Assembly: GCF_002259405.1 (NCBI RefSeq)
Contig: NZ_NPFW01000013.1
Location: 62,001-126,000, forward strand
Length of the DNA: 64,000 bases
Direction of reading: 5' to 3'
Source: Rhodococcus sp. 14-2483-1-2
GTDB lineage: Bacteria; Actinomycetota; Actinomycetes; Mycobacteriales; Mycobacteriaceae
Position 1 is the stretch's first letter, and each line of letters starts with the position of its first letter. Below, piece by piece: positions 15,296 through 23,404 of this stretch. The translations under genes were made by a program, and so were the position numbers. Below the pieces are notes generated by a model. It was not told the DNA's origin. It ran no database searches and saw only the letters and a program-made list of their open reading frames with translations.

Positions 15296-16147
15296 ATGCC
15301 AACCAGAAGAAACTGGTCTCTTTTCGCAGTCGCCGCAGTCGCCGCCGCAATCGCCGTGGCGACAACATCGTCCGGGCACGGCCTCTACTCCGCTCCCTTA
15401 GCGGGCTCGGCCGACAACCTGGTCGAGAGCCAAGTTGATTTCAACTTGGTCGAGAGCCAAGTTGAAATCAACTTTTGCGCCATGGACCTGCAGTCTCTCC
15501 AACTCGTACCGAACGTCCCGGTCCAACTCGAAGTTCTGGGGTCGAACGGTGACTGGGGCGCACGACAGTCAGGCGCAAGCGGTGAAACTGGATGCACCAG
15601 TTGGTATGGCCAACCGGCATACCAGACTTATAGAGTTACTGCCAACTACGTCGGCAGTAACTGTCCCGTTCTGGGTACCACTCCGGCGATGCTTGTTTAT
15701 CCGGGCGCAGAAGTAGACATCGGGAATCTGATGCTTTCCTGCTCAAGTCAACAAACATTGCCGATGCCGTCTGGAGAAGCCGAATGCGATGTCATCCAAT
15801 CCATCTATCAGAAGACCGGATCCATGTACGAGAAGGGGGAAGGGATTGACGGACCTATCTACATCACGATTTCTGGGTATTGCAACAGAGTAGTCAGCTC
15901 GATTGCGCTGCAATACCTTTACCAGAATAGGACTTCAAACTCACCTAGGGATTCTGCCCAAATCGACTATGACGGAATCAAGTGTAAAAACACGTCCACT
16001 TGTCGATGGAACGAACTTAAACTTGTTGAAGACCAACCCGGTACCCAAAAATTTTGCCTTGTCAGTATGGCTACCGCCAAGGTCGACTGGTATGACTTCA
16101 CTAAAATTGGGGGTAACACTGGAAAGTGGCAGTGCCTTTCCACTTAA
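15296..16147 (+). CDS. Secreted protein of unknown function
   Basis: A 283-residue protein with an N-terminal signal sequence (RRNWSLFAVAAVAAAIAVAT, cleavage perhaps after GLYSAPLAGSA). The mature part is Cys-containing (about 12 Cys) and beta-rich, with no catalytic motif I recognise. Its codons and base composition are clearly lower in GC than the core genes, consistent with transfer. Residues 41-58 are an in-frame duplication, NLVESQVDF followed by NLVESQVEI. The ATG at 15296 follows GGTGGGGACGG; the frame is open from 15278. Confidence 0.65.
   Translation: MPTRRNWSLFAVAAVAAAIAVATTSSGHGLYSAPLAGSADNLVESQVDFNLVESQVEINFCAMDLQSLQLVPNVPVQLEVLGSNGDWGARQSGASGETGCTSWYGQPAYQTYRVTANYVGSNCPVLGTTPAMLVYPGAEVDIGNLMLSCSSQQTLPMPSGEAECDVIQSIYQKTGSMYEKGEGIDGPIYITISGYCNRVVSSIALQYLYQNRTSNSPRDSAQIDYDGIKCKNTSTCRWNELKLVEDQPGTQKFCLVSMATAKVDWYDFTKIGGNTGKWQCLST
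15416..15469 (+). repeat. Two-copy 27-bp tandem repeat inside the secreted protein gene
   Basis: Units at 15416-15442 and 15443-15469 both contain TGGTCGAGAGCCAAGTTGA and differ at three positions. The unit ends carry AAGTTGATTTCAACTT and AAGTTGAAATCAACTT, which are reverse complements of each other, so the duplication also creates an inverted pair. The reading frame is kept (nine residues per unit). Confidence 0.85.
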
Positions 16148-16763
16148 CTTTCAGGTCCGAGCCGTGCGACGCAGGCAATATTAGTTGCAGGCTGACGAAC
16201 GGTTGACGTCACCTTTAGCGTCGATACCGGCGACGCCTTTTTGCGTGCATCGGGTAGTCGATGAAGATTGAGGGCATCGATCACGGCGTCGAGTCCCTGT
16301 GGTGGGCCATTGAGCACTGCGCCGAGTTGCTAGAACTCGCTGTTCAATCCGCCGATAGGGACGAACTGGGGGGAGTCGTTGAAGCGGCTTCACCAGTTCG
16401 ATGACAGTCAGTGCAATTTCGTGACGTCACTGTCCGTCCGTCACATGACACGCAAGCAACAGAGTAAGAGCGAAATCTGTTACTGCACAAAGTATGTAGA
16501 GGTTAACTTGACACAATCTAAATTATCGGCATTGATTGTCAATGTCGTAACCAGCAGGCTATAGGTCGGCGGGCGACTCACGGGGCAGCGACAGTAGTCG
16601 CATCCCGGAAGTCGGTTGTAAGATAGCCCTGTTTCAGGATGCGGACAGGCGGGACGTTCCACGTCGTGCTATCTGATCCGGCAAGTCTGTCGAGGCCTCG
16701 GGCACGGGACAGGCCAGTCGGGCCGGAAGGGTAAATAGCCCGGTCGCGGCATCTCAGAACGTT
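16148..16763. other. 616-base stretch without a recognised gene
   Basis: A short frame at 16261-16404 (MKIEGIDHGVESLWWAIEHC, 47 residues) has reasonable composition but no recognisable partner or ribosome site. The part 16440-16560 is AT-rich for this genome and contains TTGACACAATC at 16508-16518 with an imperfect inverse, GATTGTCAA, at 16534-16542, which could be a promoter or binding site. Nothing else is seen. Confidence 0.4.
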
Positions 16764-17345
16764 CTACGCTGACGCTACGTGCGCCCGAGCGTCGTAGCCA
16801 TGCGTCCGGAGCGTGTCTGATGCTGATCTACCTACCGCTGTTCGTTCTTTTCCTCGCAACGAGCTACCGCTTTTTGATTGTCGCAGTGGCATATTGGGTA
16901 TCGCGCCCTGAGTCCGAGGTCGACTTGAGTCGGTTCGAGCGAGCGATGTCCGTACTCGATCGTCCTCGGCTGCGACTACCCGCCGGCCGGGAGAAGTCCG
17001 AGCACGACGATTGACTGTTTCGAGCACGTTCACGACGCGCTTTCCGTTTTCGAGGGGTGATGATCCTCGCCGCGCTCTGAGTGAACGTTCTCGTGCGTCG
17101 ACCGCATCATGGACGACGACCATGCGCTTGCGTAGACGCGCGGCCGCAGCTGTACCCATCAGCCGCCACGGATACGACGGGTACCAGGTCGTTTTGCCTG
17201 ACGGAGTGGGGAGACCTTCGGCATTGAAGATGTCGCAGATCCGGCGATAGGTCCAACCGTCCTGCCGATACTCCAGGATTCGGCGCAGAATCGCCTCAGG
17301 GCACAGCATGGGCCGGCCGACAGGGCGGGACTGTGGCCGGGTCAT
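16764..17345 (-). CDS. Recombinase-like HTH protein (C-terminal part uncertain)
   Basis: The frame encodes 193 residues. Residues about 10-55 read GRPMLCPEAILRRILEYRQD, GWTYRRICDIFNAEGLPTPS and GKTTWYPSYPWRL. This is the helix-turn-helix module (LNA-x-G-x-PT-x-x-G-x-x-WY) found in serine recombinases and short actinobacterial DNA-binding proteins. The ATG at 17345 overlaps the upstream membrane-protein stop (ATGA) and follows GGGGAG. The last 110 residues are Arg/Ser rich and overlap an opposing membrane-protein frame, so the true protein may be shorter or frameshifted. Confidence 0.55.
   Translation of the reverse strand: MTRPQSRPVGRPMLCPEAILRRILEYRQDGWTYRRICDIFNAEGLPTPSGKTTWYPSYPWRLMGTAAAARLRKRMVVVHDAVDARERSLRARRGSSPLENGKRVVNVLETVNRRARTSPGRRVVAAEDDRVRTSLARTDSSRPRTQGAIPNMPLRQSKSGSSLRGKERTAVGRSASDTLRTHGYDARAHVASA
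16820..17014 (+). CDS. Small membrane protein (conflicts with opposite-strand frame)
   Basis: A 64-residue frame with one strong transmembrane segment (LIYLPLFVLFLATSYRFLIV) and a charged tail ending EKSEHDD. GGAGCG stands about seven bases before the ATG. Its composition looks natural. It lies wholly inside the 3' part of the HTH gene on the other strand; only one of the two is likely to be real in this overlap. Confidence 0.4.
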   Translation: MLIYLPLFVLFLATSYRFLIVAVAYWVSRPESEVDLSRFERAMSVLDRPRLRLPAGREKSEHDD

Positions 17346-17530
17346 CGACGACTCCCCGCGCCGAAAAGTGAGCAGAACGCTTCGAGGAGCGCGAGCAGAA
17401 TTGGGATGGCTCGAGCGGCTTTGGCCTGCCCCGCCAGTAGTGCCACCAGCGCAGCTGTTGCGACCAGTAGCACCAGAATCAGAACTGCGATGGGGGCAGC
17501 GAGGAACCGAAATAGAGCGAGCGTGAGCAT
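17342..17530 (-). CDS. Small membrane protein
   Basis: A 62-residue, almost entirely hydrophobic protein with two predicted membrane helices (FLAAPIAVLILVLLVATAAL and AIPILLALLEAFCSLFGAG). AGGAGA precedes the ATG by five bases. Its stop overlaps the ATG of the HTH gene, so the two are translationally coupled. Similar tiny membrane proteins accompany replication and transfer genes in actinobacterial plasmids; no specific function can be given. Confidence 0.6.
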   Translation of the reverse strand: MLTLALFRFLAAPIAVLILVLLVATAALVALLAGQAKAARAIPILLALLEAFCSLFGAGSRR

Positions 17531-17580
17531 GTCTTTCTCCTGAAGTCGCGGGGACCTGCGGAGAAAGACGTGTCACCGTG

Positions 17581-17952
17581 TCAGGCGCGCACCAATCCCG
17601 CAAGCGGATCGAAAAGAAGTGATCGGCTTGCGGTGTCGGTGGGCCCGCGGGTGAGACATGGAGAGCTGGCGACCAGATGTCCGGGAGGTGGCCCGGATCG
17701 TCGATGAACGCCCATCATTGACCGCAGGCGTGCGGCGGAGTCGAGTGGAGCGTTGAGCCGACGAACTTCGCGTGCCAGACGCGCTACCAGGACCACGGAG
17801 TCCTGACGCTTCCGTTCGCGCTGCCAGGCATGGTCCGCTGCTCGCAGTGCAGCCGGGGCGAGCCGGTCATACTGCCGCCAGGCTTCTTCGGCTCGCGCGC
17901 GTATGCGCAGGTTGCGGTACGTCTCGTTCGAGATCGTGGCCGCTGCGCTCAT
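17581..17952 (-). CDS. Hypothetical protein
   Basis: A 123-residue protein, not recognised. Residues 1-70 are a charged helical stretch (YRNLRIRARAEEAWRQYDRL, REVRRLNAPLDSAARLRSMM), and the last 45 residues look disordered. It lies 50 bases upstream of the small membrane protein on the same strand and could head a three-gene operon with it and the HTH gene. Confidence 0.45.
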   Translation of the reverse strand: MSAAATISNETYRNLRIRARAEEAWRQYDRLAPAALRAADHAWQRERKRQDSVVLVARLAREVRRLNAPLDSAARLRSMMGVHRRSGPPPGHLVASSPCLTRGPTDTASRSLLFDPLAGLVRA

Positions 17953-18313
17953 ATGGCCACCGTACTGCGCTCTGCGACCTGTTCTACTAATCGTGGGGTC
18001 GCCTACACAACGACACGCTCACTCCAGGCCATTCTAGGCGTCGCCGGGCTGTCCGATATGGCGTCTGCCGATCACGGCTCGACTGCCCGATAATTCACGA
18101 GATAGTGACCTTCGGTGCCGCTGTACTGCACACGTCTGCTGGTCAAGCATTGAATCTGCGCATCGTTGGCCTACGTGAGCTCGCTCAGATGGGATGTGCT
18201 GCATGCGTCGGCCACGCGACAGCATGACGCTACGGATGCCACACCGTCCTTCGTTCGGATGAATCCGCTGTCCTGACAACGGCGTACTACAACTTCAGTG
18301 CCAAGATCGCGGA
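17953..18313. other. 361-base stretch without a recognised gene
   Basis: I see no gene, repeat or RNA in this gap. It lies between divergent genes (hypothetical on the left, lipoprotein on the right) and so should hold their promoters, but no convincing hexamer pair is visible. Confidence 0.4.
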
Positions 18314-18955
18314 ATGACTTCTACACGAGTGCGTCTCGCCTACGTAGCTGCAGCTGCCGCTGTGGCCACCACACTCCTTACTGCATGTTCCAACCCGCCC
18401 GACACAGCAACCGATGCTGCGGGCGGCGGAACATCAACTGTGAACGACACGAGTGAACAAGGCCTGTCCGTTGCCGGTCAGCCGTGCGCGGACCGAGACT
18501 CTGACAACCCCACCCTCCGCCAGGTTTACGAGGGGACTGCAAATTTGCTCGCAAATACTGCCATCACTGGTGGAAGTTCGGACGCCGAGGTCGATGCAAT
18601 CCGACAAGGAAATTCTGCCGACTCAGCTCTCGCAGTGCTGCCGCCCGACCTGGAGTCTGAGCAGGAACAATTAGTGGCGAGCATCCCACCAGGCGGCTAT
18701 GCCCGCTACGTCAGCGCAGTCTGCGAAGTCGAGGAGTCATTCCAAGGAGTCCCCACCTCGACCAGCACCCCGTGGGCAGCCGCGTTCGACGGAATGATCG
18801 CATGTACCGCAATAGCTCGCTTACCCAGCTCCGAGCGAGATTCGTACGCCAGTTCAGTCGAAGAGAGCTTGCGCACAATCAACTCGAGCGAATCACTGAT
18901 CGCCCACGGTGTCACGAAAGCAAACGCCGCCCGCGAACATTTATGCCCGCAGTAG
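18314..18955 (+). CDS. Putative lipoprotein
   Basis: A 213-residue protein. The signal peptide ends in the lipobox LLTAC with Cys25, so it should be lipid-anchored outside the membrane. The mature part begins with a Thr/Gly-rich linker and contains six further Cys. The C-terminus (TKANAAREHLCPQ) resembles small secreted actinobacterial proteins ending in a Cys-Pro pair. No enzymatic motif is seen. The following 177 bases hold no recognised feature. Confidence 0.7.
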   Translation: MTSTRVRLAYVAAAAAVATTLLTACSNPPDTATDAAGGGTSTVNDTSEQGLSVAGQPCADRDSDNPTLRQVYEGTANLLANTAITGGSSDAEVDAIRQGNSADSALAVLPPDLESEQEQLVASIPPGGYARYVSAVCEVEESFQGVPTSTSTPWAAAFDGMIACTAIARLPSSERDSYASSVEESLRTINSSESLIAHGVTKANAAREHLCPQ

Positions 18956-19132
18956 CCCCCAAAGAGGCTTCGGTGCCTGCCGCCTCAGCTCTCCCCCACG
19001 TCATCCACGCGTGCGCGACGGAAGAAGGTCGAGGCCAATTGGTAACCGTCAGATACGTCGCGTTACCAGTAAATATCATACTCATTGACACCCTCACTCC
19101 GCCCCCAACTCCGACTGTCACCAGCCCCGGCG

Positions 19133-20098
19133 TCACTCGGCGAGACGCGCGGCGGCATAGTCCGCGTAGCTCGCCTGACCCACGGCCGACGCTTGTCTAG
19201 GGTCTCGCCGCAAAAGCGCAACGCGACGGAAATGCGTTTTCGAGTGAAAGGCGTCAGTGGACAGCCCGACGTAACCGTGAATGCTGTCGACCACCGCGTC
19301 TGCGAAATCGAATATCGGCGTCACCGCCATAATGTAAATGGAGTCTGCAGGACCATCCAGTCCACCTGTGAACCAATTACGTGAGTGCGTTGCCCCTGAC
19401 CCAACCTCCCAAATCCGCTCCGACCCAGGCATATAGCGGGTCGCAGCCTCGGTGATGTTGACCTTGACCGCGGCCCTACCGCCGTCACCGTAGGTCAGCG
19501 ATGTCACGAGCTTCTCCGCCTTGTCGAACCGGAACTCGAACCCGAGTCCGGACAGCAACGTTTGTGCGCCTTTTACCGCTTCCCAGACCTCGGCCAGCTT
19601 CGCATCAGATCCGGGGAACCACTTCAAGGGAGAGACGTTGCCCTGAACTGTCCGAACCAACAGGGCGGCCGATCGGGCCGCGCGAAGAGGAGGAGCGGCA
19701 CTCGGATCGGTAGCCCAGCACACCTCAAGTAGGCCCTCCTGGACCGACCGGACGATCGACATCATCGGTATGGGGAGTAGCTCGTCTTGCTGAAGCAGCA
19801 GCTCTAGGGCTTTGATGTACTCCTCCACAACACGAAACAGCTCCGCGATTTCGCAAAGGCCCATGTTCAGAACTCCGGTTAGACCCTCGACTCGGTCCGC
19901 ACCCACACCCTCGATCCATCGCACGTCGCCATGCCGTGGAGAACCTTCCAGCGGCGACTTGTACACAACGAGGGCGCGCTGAAGCTCTGTCTCCATCGCG
20001 GCCCGCTGCTGCCGAAGAACTCGAACGGCCAGCTCGCCCGTCGAAAGCCCCACACCTCGCCCCTTTCGTCTCAGTAGCAATGGTCTCGTCGCGTCCAA
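19133..20098 (-). CDS. Hypothetical protein
   Basis: A 321-residue cytoplasmic protein, not recognised. It is mostly helical, with EIAELFRVVEEYIKALELLL (about residues 85-104), a central WFPGSDAKLAEVWEAVKGAQ and a late SGATHSRNWFTGG. The last pattern recurs in uncharacterised actinobacterial proteins, but I know no function. Its ATG immediately follows the stop of the upstream DUF4190-like gene, so the two form an operon. Confidence 0.6.
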   Translation of the reverse strand: MDATRPLLLRRKGRGVGLSTGELAVRVLRQQRAAMETELQRALVVYKSPLEGSPRHGDVRWIEGVGADRVEGLTGVLNMGLCEIAELFRVVEEYIKALELLLQQDELLPIPMMSIVRSVQEGLLEVCWATDPSAAPPLRAARSAALLVRTVQGNVSPLKWFPGSDAKLAEVWEAVKGAQTLLSGLGFEFRFDKAEKLVTSLTYGDGGRAAVKVNITEAATRYMPGSERIWEVGSGATHSRNWFTGGLDGPADSIYIMAVTPIFDFADAVVDSIHGYVGLSTDAFHSKTHFRRVALLRRDPRQASAVGQASYADYAAARLAE

Positions 20099-20353
20099 TT
20101 ACCGAACAAGTAGAAGGACCAGCGGCACCACAATCAAGGCAATCAGTTCCAACGAGCCCAGAATCAATCCTGCGAGGGCGATCCCCGAACCGCGTTCGTG
20201 TTGACGGCCGCCGACCTCGACGTACCCGATCGCTCCGAACACGATCGCAACGGGAAATAAACCGACCAACGCCGCGAAGAGAGAGACCATCGCAGCGATG
20301 TTGGTGCGCTCGTCCCCGCATGAGTCAGGATCATCTTTGTAGTCCGAAATCAT
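20099..20353 (-). CDS. DUF4190-like small membrane protein
   Basis: An 84-residue protein with two membrane helices (AAMVSLFAALVGLFPVAIVF and LAGLILGSLELIALIVVPLV) separated by GYVEVGGRQHERGSGIALAG, the loop typical of DUF4190. Function unknown. It is immediately upstream of, and contiguous with, the 321-residue hypothetical gene on the same strand. Confidence 0.65.
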   Translation of the reverse strand: MISDYKDDPDSCGDERTNIAAMVSLFAALVGLFPVAIVFGAIGYVEVGGRQHERGSGIALAGLILGSLELIALIVVPLVLLLVR

Positions 20354-20550
20354 ATCGCGGTTGTATCACCCCGCCATCTGCGCAGCGCCCCCGTCCAGCG
20401 CGCGGATACAGAATCGTCTCTGAACGCGCCACGACCGCGGCTCGGGGACGCGTCTCGTCCGACGATCGGGAAGAGCCTCCGTGAAGACACAGCCGTCGAG
20501 CTGCCGGCGGCCGCACACCGATCCCGCACAGAGCGTGGCAAGATCCCTCC

Positions 20551-21009
20551 ATGCCTCTGGAAATCTTGAAGGCCTTGGCTCCCATCATCGCCGCTCTCAT
20601 CGTCTCCGGGCTGGCGGTACGCACCGCCCGGAAGTCGCCGCACGAGAGACTCGATCAGCTCGTAAAGATTCGGAAAGAACTTCCGGCGGGAGTAAATACG
20701 ACGCCAATAGACACCGCAATAGAGCGAGAGCTCAAGCGTTTGGAAAGTCATAATGGTGCACAGGAATCAGGGCAATGGAAGCTATTTATTGCACAGTTCC
20801 TGGACTGGGAGACAGCGAAGCTCATCATCTGCGCTTTCTCGGTTCTTTACTTAGGCTATTTTGTGTATTTTGGAATACTGGGACTAGCGTCCGATGGAGT
20901 CGAGATCGAAGTTCTGGATTCGGCCTCTTTTTATGCGCCAGGCGGTCCAGTGGCACTGTGGGCGCTGGTTTCGTGGATATATTCGCGGTCCGCAACCAAG
21001 AACGAGTAA
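20551..21009 (+). CDS. Membrane protein of unknown function
   Basis: A 152-residue protein. One membrane helix lies at the N-terminus (LKALAPIIAALIVSGLAV), followed by a charged cytoplasmic segment of about 50 residues and two more helices (LIICAFSVLYLGYFVYFGIL, then PVALWALVSWIYSRS). It is not recognised. Its AT content and codons differ from the core genes. It could be the membrane arm of a local defence or stress module (speculative). Confidence 0.6.
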   Translation: MPLEILKALAPIIAALIVSGLAVRTARKSPHERLDQLVKIRKELPAGVNTTPIDTAIERELKRLESHNGAQESGQWKLFIAQFLDWETAKLIICAFSVLYLGYFVYFGILGLASDGVEIEVLDSASFYAPGGPVALWALVSWIYSRSATKNE

Positions 21010-21236
21010 GTCATCCGACCGAGTCCTGAGCATCTATCGCCCACTGCCGAAGCCAAGCAACGAGGATATCCTGGGACCGACCATGAAGCCACCGAGACTT
21101 GAAATACGCTATACTGGGATGTCGGGCTTTTATAGCTGACAGCGGTCACGCAGGCCCTCTCGCATTACGGGACTGCGCGTCTCGTAATTATCCGAAAGGC
21201 TCGGCAAGTCGTGCGGGACGCGCCGATACAAAAAAT

Positions 21237-21323
21237 ATGAAATTATCAATTGAATTTCGTGGATTCAAGCTCAACATTGCAGTTGCGGCCATCGTGCTCC
21301 TAGCACTTATCGCGCTCATCTAG
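21237..21323 (+). CDS. Possible 28-residue membrane peptide
   Basis: MKLSIEFRGFKLNIAVAAIV, followed by LLALIALI, is an amphipathic start plus one membrane helix. It ends eight bases before a hairpin terminator (21332-21357), which supports transcription of this stretch. No good ribosome site is visible, and the frame is open from 21099. Toxic type I peptides have this form, but that is only a suggestion. Confidence 0.35.
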   Translation: MKLSIEFRGFKLNIAVAAIVLLALIALI

Positions 21324-21331
21324 TTGGGCTG

Positions 21332-21357
21332 CCCGTCAACCGCTACTGGTTGGCGGG
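21332..21357 (+). terminator. Intrinsic terminator
   Basis: CCCGTCAACC, six-base loop GCTACT, and GGTTGGCGGG form a 10-bp stem with one G-U pair, followed by TTTTCTAGTTT. It would end rightward transcripts from 20551-21323. Confidence 0.75.
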
Positions 21358-21425
21358 TTTTCTAGTTTATCAAGGGTTCACAACCGGCCATCTGCGGCCC
21401 AACGCACACGCTGTCCTGTTTCGGC

Positions 21426-22307
21426 TCACGCTCCTGCAGCGGCCATCTCGTCGAGCGTCGTGCGTACTCCCTCCACAAGGAAGTCCAAAACAGTGCCGAC
21501 TCCGATACCTGGCTCGTCGACAATCCCAGGAATCCGGGTTGTCTCCACGTATCCGATGGTCGGAACAGGCTTGAGCGAGACCGCTTGCCACCTAACCGAT
21601 GGCTCCGGTTTCCTGACGATCACAGTTCCAGCGTGTGCCCCGTCTACCAGATCACTGGTGCCATGGGCATAACTGACGATTTCGACAGTGGGCGCGGAGT
21701 CATCGAAGGTCAGCTCATGCGGAACGTATGCGACGACTGAGACCTCCCGATGCTTGTCGACGTTCACAAGCCGGTTGAGAACCGAGAGTGGATGCTGCTG
21801 GGGATCCCTGTCGGGCAGAAAGCCGAAAGGCTGGCAATTCTTCACAGCGTCCAACATTTCAGGCGAACATAGGCCTTTCAGCGATCGCTCAGGCCCAGGG
21901 TTCTTGGATGTCCCCTTCCACAGCTCTGGCTCGGTCAGAACCGGAAACTGAAGCCTGCGTTCCTTCGACTCCGGCAGATTCGGCACTTGATTCCGAACGT
22001 GCCCGACAAGTGCGTGATCTAGCGCGGCCCGCAGGCTTCCCAGCACGTCCCCGAGGGCCAAGCCCCACCAGTCAGGCATTTGCGGATCGACCGCAGCGTA
22101 GAACCGCACAACTAGTAGCGATGGGTCGAAGACACTCTTAGTGGACGGTCCTTGTCGAAACTGTATTGGGTCCAACGCCCGATAGCTTTCGATGTCGCTC
22201 TTGAGCTCGTCGGCCCGCCGTTCTGCCCACTTCAACTTCTGGTACGCACTGTCCACCACATCAGTATCGTCGACAGGAATCACTGCTAGCTCAAGGAGCC
22301 CGACCAC
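21426..22307 (-). CDS. HEPN-like hypothetical protein
   Basis: A 293-residue protein. The segment WWGLALGDVLGSLRAALDHA (about residues 80-99) contains R-A-A-L-D-H, which fits the R-x4-H pattern of HEPN RNases. A second part reads LNRLVNVDKHREVSVVAYVP, another typical feature of this uncharacterised actinobacterial family. It is divergent from the nuclease operon at 22370, with 62 bases between them, where TATATA at 22317-22322 could serve as a -10 element. If HEPN-like activity is real it would be an RNA-cleaving effector beside two other nuclease-like genes. I do not know a characterised member. Confidence 0.55.
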   Translation of the reverse strand: MVGLLELAVIPVDDTDVVDSAYQKLKWAERRADELKSDIESYRALDPIQFRQGPSTKSVFDPSLLVVRFYAAVDPQMPDWWGLALGDVLGSLRAALDHALVGHVRNQVPNLPESKERRLQFPVLTEPELWKGTSKNPGPERSLKGLCSPEMLDAVKNCQPFGFLPDRDPQQHPLSVLNRLVNVDKHREVSVVAYVPHELTFDDSAPTVEIVSYAHGTSDLVDGAHAGTVIVRKPEPSVRWQAVSLKPVPTIGYVETTRIPGIVDEPGIGVGTVLDFLVEGVRTTLDEMAAAGA

Positions 22308-22369
22308 AACAACTTCTATATATGGCGGCTCCGATGTCCTGAAACGTAATTTCGAGGCAGACTGGCCTC

Positions 22370-23404
22370 ATGGCCACTCCCGTCAGCGACTACGTCGCCC
22401 TGGCCGAGAGCCGCATCGTCGAGACACTGAACGAACACTTCGCCGTTGTTCCACCCGAGATCGAAAGCCGTATCGCCGAACGCTACTGGCAAGGGCACAC
22501 CGGGAACATCGACCCGCACCACATCACGACCGCCCTGCGCAATCTCGGAAATGCCGACGTGATCGAGTGGTCTCGCGGCAACCCCACCCGTGGAGGTCGC
22601 AGCATCGACACCATCCAGCTCGCGGACCGACGACGTCGAGCTACGAGAATCGACAGAGCCGCGGCCCGCAAGCGCCTCGTCTACTCCCGGTACACCAGTT
22701 GGGCTCAGGGCACACAACGCTTCCCCCATGGCTTGATCGGACCAGCAGGCGAAGTCGCTGTGAGGTCTGCGCTGATCGCGTCAGGCGCACTACAGCCCGC
22801 CGCGCCCGGTGCTGGCGAAACTAAGAACCTGCTGGGCGTAACGCTGCCGGGAGCACTCGATAGCGCGGGGTTCATCGTCCCAGTCGTGAGTGGGTTGCCA
22901 CAGACGCCCGTGACCACCATCTTCGAAGTCAAGAACATTCGTTCCTGGATATATCCCAGCTCGGCGGAGCTCTACCAACTGCTGGACAAGGGTGTGCTGC
23001 TTCAAAAACCCAACCCTGACCAGCTGATTCTACCGATAATGGTGTGCCGTCGCGCGCATTACACGACGTTCTGGATGGCGAAACAACTCGGCTTCTTCGT
23101 CATCGAGATGGGTCGACAGTTCGCCGGCGACGTGGAGGAAGACGCGTTACTCTCGGTCCGCAACGAACTGCACTTCAACGACCTGCACGCGGGCACAGGC
23201 CCATCGATCCGAGTGACCGACCGAATGCGAGACTCGATACCGAAGCAGGCGACCGCCGCTGCGGAAGTGTGGCGCACGACGACCGTTGATCTGGGATCCA
23301 CGATCCAAGCGCTGCGCCGAGTGACGAAACATAAGGATCGGCAAATCGTGATGCAATCTCTACGCGAGCGGTCCCTCGATCGTAGTGACAGGGGTGGATG
23401 GTGA
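22370..23404 (+). CDS. Winged-helix plus PD-(D/E)XK-like nuclease, unknown system
   Basis: A 344-residue protein, family not known to me. Residues about 1-85 look like a winged helix (IDPHHITTALRNLGNADVIE, GGRSIDTIQLAD). The central part has the order expected of a restriction-type nuclease core: GPAGEVAVRSALIASGAL (helix with Glu), PGALDSAGF (Asp), TTIFEVKNIRSW (the E-x-K strand, about residue 186), then a helix and LILPIMVCRRAHYTTFWMAK. It overlaps the following PIN-like gene by seven bases, so the pair is translationally coupled. DNA or RNA cleavage is inferred from the motif only. Confidence 0.6.
   Translation: MATPVSDYVALAESRIVETLNEHFAVVPPEIESRIAERYWQGHTGNIDPHHITTALRNLGNADVIEWSRGNPTRGGRSIDTIQLADRRRRATRIDRAAARKRLVYSRYTSWAQGTQRFPHGLIGPAGEVAVRSALIASGALQPAAPGAGETKNLLGVTLPGALDSAGFIVPVVSGLPQTPVTTIFEVKNIRSWIYPSSAELYQLLDKGVLLQKPNPDQLILPIMVCRRAHYTTFWMAKQLGFFVIEMGRQFAGDVEEDALLSVRNELHFNDLHAGTGPSIRVTDRMRDSIPKQATAAAEVWRTTTVDLGSTIQALRRVTKHKDRQIVMQSLRERSLDRSDRGGW

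Noticed and set aside
16261..16404. A 47-codon frame starting MKIEGIDHGVESLWW
   Set aside because: Natural composition, but no ribosome site, no recognised family and a stop just before the ATG; kept only as a note in the gap entry.
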